This document shows positions 15,308-20,109 of a stretch of 20,109 nucleotides of DNA, one piece after another. Each line of letters starts with the position of its first letter. Positions within the stretch are counted from its first letter, which is position 1. This DNA is from Rathayibacter_A sp036510655 (GTDB taxonomy: Bacteria > Actinomycetota > Actinomycetes > Actinomycetales > Microbacteriaceae), in the NCBI GenBank assembly GCA_036510655.1, contig DATCDQ010000049.1, forward strand, positions 1 to 20,109, read 5' to 3'. A program made the position numbers and the translations under genes. Below the pieces are notes generated by a model that did not search any database, was not told the DNA's origin, and saw only the letters and a program-made list of their open reading frames with translations.

Positions 15308-16702
15308 GTGCGAACAACACAACACCCCCGCAACGACCGGATGCTTAACGTCGACCAACTGAGGACCGCCATCGAAGCCGGAGAGATCGACACCGTCATT
15401 CTCGGCTTCACCGACATGCAGGGTCGGCTTCAGGGCAAGCTTTTGCACGCGCAGTTCTTCCTCGACTCTGTGTTAGAGCACGGCACGGAAGGCTGCAACT
15501 ACCTGCTCGCTGTCGATGTCGACATGAACACGGTCGACGGCTACGAGATCACCTCCTGGGAGAAGGGCTATGGCGACATGCTGTTCGAGGCCGACCTCGA
15601 CACTATCCGCCGACTGCCGTATCGCGAGGGGTCCGTGCTGATCCAGTGCGATCTGAGCCTGGTCGACGGCGCTCCACTCCCGATGTCTCCGCGCTCCGTG
15701 CTGCGCCGTCAGGTCGAGAAGGCAGCGGAGCACGGCTGGAACGCCGTCGCCGGCACCGAGCTCGAGTTCGACATCTACGAAAACAGCTACGAGGACGCTT
15801 GGAACAAGCGCTACACGGAGCTCACCCCGGCGAACCAGTACAACGTCGACTACTCTCTGCTCGGCTCGGGCAGGGTCGAACCGCTGCTGCGCGCCATCCG
15901 CAACGCGATGTATGACGCGGGCATGACGGTGGAGTCGGCGAAGGGCGAGTGCAACTTGGGTCAGCACGAGATCGCGTTCAAGTATGCCGACGTGCTTGAA
16001 ACGGCCGACAACCACGCCGTCTACAAGCTGGCGGCGAAGGAGATCGCGCACAACATGGGCAAGTCCATCACGTTCATGGCCAAGCCGAACGAGCGTGAGG
16101 GCAACTCCTGTCACATCCACATGTCGCTGCGTGGCCTGGATGCACAGGCGGATGGCGGAAAGCTTGTCTTCTGGGATGACAAGACGCACGCCCGCACCAA
16201 GCTGTACGACCACTTCATCGCCGGCGTGTTGGCGACAATGAGCGAGTTCACCCTGTTCTATGCGCCGAACATCAACTCGTACAAGAGATTCGTGCCCGGC
16301 TCTTTCGCTCCGACGGCGGTCGCCTGGGGCATGGACAACCGCACCTGCGCGGTGCGTCTGGTCGGGCATGGCGCCAGTGCGCGCATGGAGAACCGTCTGC
16401 CCGGCGGCGATGTCAACCCGTACCTGGCGGTGGCGGCGATGCTCGCCGGGGGCCTCTACGGCATCGAACACGAACTCGAACTCGAGCCGGAGACGCCCGG
16501 CAACGCGTACGAGTCGGGCGCACCCACCGTGCCGACGACTCTGCGCGAGGCGCGTGAGGCGCTCGCGCACTCGACCATCGCACGTGAGGTTTTCGGCGAT
16601 GATGTCGTAGACCATTACCTGCACTACGCGGACATCGAGTGCGCGGCTTTCGACGCCGCCGTCACCGACTGGGAGCTGCGCCGCGGCTTCGAAAGGCTCT
16701 AA
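15308..16702 (+). CDS. Glutamine-synthetase-like gamma-glutamyl-amine ligase
   Basis: The 464-residue enzyme belongs to the glutamine synthetase superfamily, probably joining glutamate to an amine with ATP. Conserved parts are ILGFTDMQGRLQGK, the metal-site GTELEFDIYE, KGECNLGQHEIAFKY, and KPNEREGNSCHIHMS in the ATP region. The Asp-Gly-Ser-Ser ammonia-binding segment of true GlnA is not seen; that region reads TVDGYEITSWEKGYGDM, as in PuuA/GlnA3/GlnA4-type ligases. The order ligase, aldehyde dehydrogenase, SDR, amidotransferase resembles, from memory, the mycobacterial glnA4 (Rv2860c) neighbourhood. The start is uncertain: GTG at 15308, one base after the regulator stop, or ATG at 15341, where homology begins (MLNVDQL). 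Biosynthetic glutamine synthetase is unlikely. Confidence 0.88.
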   Translation: MRTTQHPRNDRMLNVDQLRTAIEAGEIDTVILGFTDMQGRLQGKLLHAQFFLDSVLEHGTEGCNYLLAVDVDMNTVDGYEITSWEKGYGDMLFEADLDTIRRLPYREGSVLIQCDLSLVDGAPLPMSPRSVLRRQVEKAAEHGWNAVAGTELEFDIYENSYEDAWNKRYTELTPANQYNVDYSLLGSGRVEPLLRAIRNAMYDAGMTVESAKGECNLGQHEIAFKYADVLETADNHAVYKLAAKEIAHNMGKSITFMAKPNEREGNSCHIHMSLRGLDAQADGGKLVFWDDKTHARTKLYDHFIAGVLATMSEFTLFYAPNINSYKRFVPGSFAPTAVAWGMDNRTCAVRLVGHGASARMENRLPGGDVNPYLAVAAMLAGGLYGIEHELELEPETPGNAYESGAPTVPTTLREAREALAHSTIAREVFGDDVVDHYLHYADIECAAFDAAVTDWELRRGFERL

Positions 16703-16704
16703 GA

Positions 16705-18123
16705 GTGAACGACACGGGTCTGAACTTTCCACAGTCCGCCGTCAGCGGCGGCGGCACCACGACGGTCATCAACCCGGCCACCGGGGCGTCGATCGTCGAA
16801 CTCGGTCTCGCCTCACTCGTCGAGACGGATGCCGCGATCGAGCGCGCTCACCGCGCGTTCCGTTCCTGGCGGGGCATGGCCCCGGGGGAACGGGCGCGAC
16901 TGTTGCGCGCCTTCGCATCCGCCGTCGAAGCTCACCACAGCGAGCTCGCACAGCTGGAGGTCGTCGGCTCCGGCCACACGATCGGAAATGCGTTGTGGGA
17001 GGCCGGCAACGTTCGCGACGTGCTCAACTACTACTCCGCATCGCCGGAGCGGCACGTCGGAAAACAGATCCCGGTCGCGGGCGGCGTCGACATCACCTTC
17101 CACGAGGCGCTCGGCGTCGTCGGCATCATCGTGCCCTGGAACTTCCCGATGCCGATCGCAGGGTGGGGCTTCGCTCCGGCGCTCGCCGCGGGTAACACCG
17201 TAGTGCTCAAACCTGCAGAGCTGACCCCGCTGACCGCAATGCGCATCGCCGAGTTGGCACTGGAGGCGGGCATCCCCGAGGGTGTGTTCACGGTGCTGCC
17301 CGGCAAGGGTTCCGTCGTCGGGCAGAGGTTCGTCACGCACCGACAAGTGCGCAAGGTCTGTTTCACCGGGTCGACCGAGGTCGGCAAAGGCATCATGCGC
17401 GGCTGTGCCGACCAGGTCAAACGGCTCACGCTGGAACTCGGCGGCAAAAGCGCGAACATCGTCTTTGACGACGCCGACCTCGAGGCTGCTGCCGCGAGCG
17501 CACCCGGCGGCGCATTCGATAACGCGGGCCAGGATTGCTGCGCGCGCAGCCGCATCCTGGTTCAGCAGAACGTGTATGAGCGGTTCCTCGAACTGCTCGA
17601 GCCTGCCGTCAAGGGCTTCCGTGCGACCGATCCGGCCTCGCCCGATGCGCAGATGGGTCCACTCATCTCGGCTAAGCAGCGGGATGCCGTCGCCGCCTAC
17701 ATCGACGCAGCCGACGTCGCCTATGCCGGCACCGTCGACTTCGCGCCGGGCGACGCTGGCGCCGGATTTTGGTTGCCGCCGACCGTCGTGCTGCCCGCGG
17801 ATACCGCAGACCCGGTCTGGCGCGACGAGATGTTCGGCCCGGTCGTGGCGGTCATGCCGTTCACCGACGAGGCGGATGCGATCGCTAAAGCGAACGACAC
17901 CGAGTACGGCCTGTCCGGTTCGATCTTCACCCGTGATGTGGGCAGGGCGCTCCGCGTCGCACGCGGAGTGGAGACCGGCAATCTCTCCATCAACTCGCAC
18001 TCGTCTGTGCGTTATTGGACCCCGTTCGGCGGTTTCAAACAGTCCGGGCTCGGCCGTGAACTCGGCCCGGATGCGCCGGATTCCTTCACCGAGGTGAAGA
18101 ACGTCTTCATCTCGACCGACTAA
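16705..18123 (+). CDS. NAD(P)-dependent aldehyde dehydrogenase
   Basis: The 472-residue enzyme oxidises an aldehyde, here probably a gamma-glutamylamino-aldehyde, to the acid. VPWNFPMPIAGWGFAPALAA and VVLKPAELTP form the cofactor site, FTGSTEVGKGI the Rossmann loop, and LELGGKSANIVFDDAD holds the general-base E244. NAGQDCCARSR holds the catalytic C278. The Glu-Cys spacing of 34 residues matches the family. EMFGPVVAVMPF and the C-terminal PFGGFKQSGLGRELGPDA are also standard. The GTG start at 16705, two bases after the ligase stop, is preceded by GAAAGG; in-frame upstream codons fall inside the ligase gene. It is similar in kind to PuuC and to mycobacterial AldC (Rv2858c). Confidence 0.92.
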   Translation: MNDTGLNFPQSAVSGGGTTTVINPATGASIVELGLASLVETDAAIERAHRAFRSWRGMAPGERARLLRAFASAVEAHHSELAQLEVVGSGHTIGNALWEAGNVRDVLNYYSASPERHVGKQIPVAGGVDITFHEALGVVGIIVPWNFPMPIAGWGFAPALAAGNTVVLKPAELTPLTAMRIAELALEAGIPEGVFTVLPGKGSVVGQRFVTHRQVRKVCFTGSTEVGKGIMRGCADQVKRLTLELGGKSANIVFDDADLEAAAASAPGGAFDNAGQDCCARSRILVQQNVYERFLELLEPAVKGFRATDPASPDAQMGPLISAKQRDAVAAYIDAADVAYAGTVDFAPGDAGAGFWLPPTVVLPADTADPVWRDEMFGPVVAVMPFTDEADAIAKANDTEYGLSGSIFTRDVGRALRVARGVETGNLSINSHSSVRYWTPFGGFKQSGLGRELGPDAPDSFTEVKNVFISTD

Positions 18124-18154
18124 TGCACGACTGAATCGGCATCACTATCACCAT

Positions 18155-18173
18155 CGGCACCCAATACGTGCCG
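18155..18173 (+). other. Small intercistronic hairpin between aldehyde dehydrogenase and SDR genes
   Basis: CGGCAC (18155-18160) and GTGCCG (18168-18173) pair perfectly around a seven-base loop within the only gap of more than 80 bases in the operon. No T-tract follows, so transcription probably continues. The hairpin could affect mRNA stability or mean nothing. Confidence 0.3.
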
Positions 18174-18206
18174 GGCTCGGCATCGAATGAAAGGCAACAG
18201 CAGACA

Positions 18207-18989
18207 ATGAGCGGAAAACTCGAGGGCAAGGTCGGCGTGATCACCGGCGGCTGCTCCGGAATCGGGCTGGCGACGGCGAAGAAGTTCGTGACCGAGGGTG
18301 CCAAGGTCGTCATCGGTGACGTGGACACGGTCAATGGCCCGCGCATCGCCCACGAGCTGGGCGGCTCATTCGTCAAGGTCAACGTCACAGTGAAAGAGGA
18401 GGTCGATGCGCTGTTCGCGCACGCCAACTCCACCTACGGCAGCGTGGATGTCGCGTTCAACAACGCGGGCATCTCGCCGGCCGACGACGACTCGATTCTG
18501 AAGACCGGCATCGAGGCCTGGAACCGCGTGCAGCAGGTCAACCTGACCAGCGTGTACCTGTGCTGCAAGGCGGTGCTGCCCTACATGCTCGAACAGGGCA
18601 AGGGCTCGATCATCAACACGGCATCGTTCGTGGCGATCATGGGGGCGGCGACCTCGCAGATCTCCTACACGGCGTCCAAGGGCGGGGTGCTGGCGATGAC
18701 CCGCGAGCTCGGCGTGCAGTTCGCGCGCAAGGGCATCCGCGTCAATGCGCTGTGCCCTGGCCCGGTGAACACGCCGCTGCTGCAGGAGCTGTTCGCGAAG
18801 GACCCGGAGCGGGCCGCGCGCCGGCTGATCCACGTGCCGATGGGCCGTTTCGCGGAGCCGGAGGAGATCGCCAATGCGGTCGCCTTCCTCGGCAGCGACG
18901 AGTCGAGCTTCATCACCGCAACGGACTTCCTGGTCGATGGCGGGCTCTCCAATGCGTATGTCACCTCGTTGGAGAGCGACTTTGACTGA
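18207..18989 (+). CDS. Short-chain dehydrogenase/reductase (SDR), probably NAD-dependent
   Basis: The 260-residue oxidoreductase has the glycine motif TGGCSGIG (residues 13-20) and an acidic D38 in VVIGDVD that favours NAD. It also has the NNAG motif and the active-site YTASK (Y154 and K158) with S140 upstream. The Ser-Tyr spacing is one residue longer than in FabG. LCPGPVNTPLLQELFAKDP and FLVDGG follow. It resembles the SDR beside mycobacterial glnA4 (Rv2857c) as I remember it. In this operon a likely job is oxidising a gamma-glutamylamino-alcohol to the aldehyde that the aldehyde dehydrogenase consumes. The ATG at 18207 has AAAGG 12 bases upstream; an in-frame GTG at 18168 is less likely because it sits in the hairpin. 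A 3-oxoacyl reductase name would be generic. Confidence 0.9.
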   Translation: MSGKLEGKVGVITGGCSGIGLATAKKFVTEGAKVVIGDVDTVNGPRIAHELGGSFVKVNVTVKEEVDALFAHANSTYGSVDVAFNNAGISPADDDSILKTGIEAWNRVQQVNLTSVYLCCKAVLPYMLEQGKGSIINTASFVAIMGAATSQISYTASKGGVLAMTRELGVQFARKGIRVNALCPGPVNTPLLQELFAKDPERAARRLIHVPMGRFAEPEEIANAVAFLGSDESSFITATDFLVDGGLSNAYVTSLESDFD

Positions 18990-19758
18990 CGCTGTGGACA
19001 GGACCGATGCTGAAACGGGTGCTGAAGCGCGGATCGGGGGTGCGCCGCATCCGCTGATCGGGATCAGCATGTACCACCAGCCCGCCGACTGGGGCAGCTG
19101 GAGGCAGGTCGAAGCCGACCTGCTGCCCGCCGCGTACGCGGAATCGGTCGGGGCGGTGGGCGGCGTGCCCGTGCTGGTGCCGGTGCAGGCATCCGCGGAG
19201 GCTGCGCGTGCAATCGTCGGCGCGCTCGATGGCCTGATCATCGCCGGCGGTGCCGACGTGAACCCGGCGCGTTACGGCCAGTCGCCCGATCCGCATGTGA
19301 CGACCTGGTACGACGAGCGGGACGCGACAGAGCTGTGGCTGCTCGATGCGGCGGCGGATGCGGCGCTCCCGGTTCTCGGTATCTGTCGCGGCATGCAGGT
19401 GATGGCCGTGCACGCGGGCGGAACGCTTGTGCAGCACTTGCCCGATTCGGTCGGTCACGCCAAGCATTCCGGCACGGCGACGGAGTACGCCGAGATCGGT
19501 GTCACGGTCGAGCCGGGCCACCGCATTTCTGGGCTCGTGGAGGCGAGCCTCATCGCGCCATGCCACCACCATCAGGCCGTCGACTCGCATCCGGGCTACG
19601 TTGCGACCGCACGCGATGGCGACGGTGTGCTGCAGGCGATGGAAGCGGACGGTGACCGATTCGAAGTGGCGGTGCAATGGCATCCGGAGACCGCGCCGGA
19701 CAAACGGCTGTTCGCCGGCCTGGTGCAGGCGGCGCGCGCGGCGGGCGTCACCCGCTGA
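18982..19758 (+). CDS. Class I glutamine amidotransferase-type gamma-glutamyl hydrolase (PuuD-like)
   Basis: The 258-residue enzyme should release glutamate from the oxidised gamma-glutamyl intermediate. The nucleophile C135 lies in LGICRGMQVMAVH, and the His-Glu pair H234 and E236 in QWHPE. GLIIAGGADVNPARYG and APCHHHQAVD are typical of the peptidase C26, gamma-glutamyl-GABA hydrolase group. The start is a TTG at 18982 with GGAG seven bases upstream, overlapping the end of the SDR gene by eight bases. A GTG at 18994 is possible but badly spaced, and codons further upstream lie in the SDR gene in another frame. It is the last gene of the operon, followed at its stop by an inverted repeat. Confidence 0.9.
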   Translation: MTDAVDRTDAETGAEARIGGAPHPLIGISMYHQPADWGSWRQVEADLLPAAYAESVGAVGGVPVLVPVQASAEAARAIVGALDGLIIAGGADVNPARYGQSPDPHVTTWYDERDATELWLLDAAADAALPVLGICRGMQVMAVHAGGTLVQHLPDSVGHAKHSGTATEYAEIGVTVEPGHRISGLVEASLIAPCHHHQAVDSHPGYVATARDGDGVLQAMEADGDRFEVAVQWHPETAPDKRLFAGLVQAARAAGVTR

Positions 19759-19810
19759 GGTGCGGACTTCTGCCGGCATTTCGTGGGTGAAGGGGACAAG
19801 AGTCCGCACC
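19759..19810. terminator. Inverted repeat right after the hydrolase stop codon
   Basis: Arms GGTGCGGACT (19759-19768) and AGTCCGCACC (19801-19810) pair perfectly around 32 bases. The first arm starts on the base after the TGA. There is no T-tract. It could end the amine operon. Its right arm also lies where a -35 box for the next small gene would be, so an operator role is possible. Confidence 0.45.
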
Positions 19811-19824
19811 GCAGTGGGAAGCGC

Positions 19825-19836
19825 TACCCTCGGAGT
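19825..19836 (+). promoter_or_regulatory. -10 box positioned for a leaderless transcript of the small membrane gene
   Basis: TACCCT (19825-19830) fits TAnnnT, and its last T is at -7 if transcription starts on the A of the ATG at 19837. This is the geometry of leaderless genes, common in actinobacteria. I see no clear -35 box. Confidence 0.4.
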
Positions 19837-19953
19837 ATGAGCGATCATCGAACGTTTCCGGCCAAGACTGGTATCGGCGGTTTTCTCGTCTGGGCCGCAG
19901 TGGTCGTGGCTATCGCGCTGATCGTCGGCGCTGTGATCAGCCTCGTGAAGTGA
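19837..19953 (+). CDS. Small single-span membrane peptide, 38 residues
   Basis: The ORF encodes a short basic N-terminus (MSDHRTFPAKTG), one hydrophobic helix of about 20 residues (from FLVWAAVVVAIALIVGAVIS) and a LVK end. It should be a single transmembrane peptide. The function is unknown. Support comes from the coherent membrane profile, the leaderless-type -10 box directly upstream, its position between an inverted repeat and a strong terminator, and actinobacterial codon use. CGGAG is also just before the ATG, but too close for a usual ribosome site. Confidence 0.65.
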   Translation: MSDHRTFPAKTGIGGFLVWAAVVVAIALIVGAVISLVK

Positions 19954-19988
19954 CACCTATTCTTCTAACCCGAAGTTACGTTTGGCCC

Positions 19989-20031
19989 GAGCCCCTACTT
20001 CCCTGTTGTCGCAGGGGGTGGGGGCTCTTTT
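19989..20031 (+). terminator. Intrinsic terminator after the small membrane gene
   Basis: GAGCCCC (19989-19995) pairs with GGGGCTC (20021-20027), and inside it CCCTG (20001-20005) pairs with CAGGG (20012-20016). TTTT follows at 20028-20031. The GC-rich stem with a T-tract is the classic Rho-independent form and is the clearest terminator in the window. Confidence 0.85.
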
Positions 20032-20090
20032 GTGTCATGAGTTGTAGCCAGTAAATTATGGCGTGCTTCATCACGAAACCTCATACAAGC

Positions 20091-20105
20091 TGCTAGAATC
20101 AAGGC
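20091..20105 (+). promoter_or_regulatory. Extended -10 promoter for a leaderless gene at the window end
   Basis: TGCTAGAAT (20091-20099) combines the TGn extension with TAGAAT, five of six matches to the consensus. The last T is at -7 if transcription starts at the A of the ATG at 20106. No good -35 is seen, which is acceptable for an extended -10 promoter. Confidence 0.6.
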
Positions 20106-20109
20106 ATGA
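20106..20109 (+). CDS. Start codon of the next gene, cut by the window edge
   Basis: ATG at 20106-20108 lies at the exact predicted transcription start of the TAGAAT promoter and after a terminator. Only one codon is visible, so nothing can be said about the product. Confidence 0.4.

Noticed and set aside
15473..16732. A 419-codon minus-strand frame opposite the ligase gene
   Set aside because: Shadow of the glutamine-synthetase-like gene, whose metal and ATP motifs are clear on the plus strand.
16813..18000. A 395-codon minus-strand frame opposite the aldehyde dehydrogenase gene
   Set aside because: Shadow; the plus strand carries the catalytic Glu and Cys with correct spacing.
18168..18206. 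Earlier GTG start for the SDR
   Set aside because: It lies in the arm of a small hairpin without a ribosome site. SDR homology starts at the ATG at 18207.

Overview
The window is high-GC DNA from an actinobacterium, most likely a member of the Microbacteriaceae. This rests on the G/C-ending codon use, the very frequent GGATGC/GCATCC words, the DUF222-HNH protein, the FprA/SirA-type sulfur genes and the GGTCGAGTAG-type interspersed palindromes. The assignment is an inference from style; no rRNA or tRNA is present. I see no prophage, insertion sequence or CRISPR array.

Layout. (1) Positions 1-1219, minus strand: the N-terminal part of a DUF222/13E12-repeat protein running into an HNH domain, cut by the window edge. 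(2) 1220-1776: a divergent non-coding region with a degenerate palindromic repeat, a 14-bp tandem repeat and a possible 28-codon leader ORF that overlaps the next start codon. (3) 1777-11607, plus strand: an assimilatory sulfate reduction operon. Its order is sirA (siroheme ferredoxin-sulfite reductase), cysH (APS reductase), cysD and cysN (ATP sulfurylase), an SsuABC-type ABC importer, a uroporphyrinogen-III methyltransferase for siroheme, and fprA (ferredoxin/adrenodoxin reductase type). Most junctions overlap by 1-11 bases. Together the genes take up a sulfur compound, activate sulfate to APS, reduce APS to sulfite and sulfite to sulfide, and supply part of the siroheme and the electron flow. 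(4) 11719-12729: a thioredoxin-reductase-like flavoprotein with a CxxC centre and a low-complexity insert made of an 18-bp tandem repeat.

(5) 12741-12840: a 100-bp palindrome. (6) 12874-19758: a second operon with a plausible promoter and GntR-type operator. Its order is APC permease, FadR/GntR regulator, glutamine-synthetase-like gamma-glutamyl-amine ligase, aldehyde dehydrogenase, short-chain dehydrogenase and class I glutamine amidotransferase-type gamma-glutamyl hydrolase. The set fits a gamma-glutamylation route for using an amine. Because an alcohol-dehydrogenase-type SDR is present and no PuuB-like amine oxidase is seen, an amino alcohol such as ethanolamine is a better guess than putrescine. 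(7) 19759-20109: an inverted repeat, a 38-residue single-span membrane peptide with an apparently leaderless start, a strong intrinsic terminator, and the leaderless start of the next gene at the window edge.

The core genes belong to known families. The most unusual features are repeat-derived sequences that have become part of genes: three in-frame heptads in cysD, four in-frame hexapeptides in the flavoprotein, and the cysN stop codon lying inside a palindrome. The others are the SsuABC-type importer where a sulfate permease would be expected, and the probable amino-alcohol pathway.
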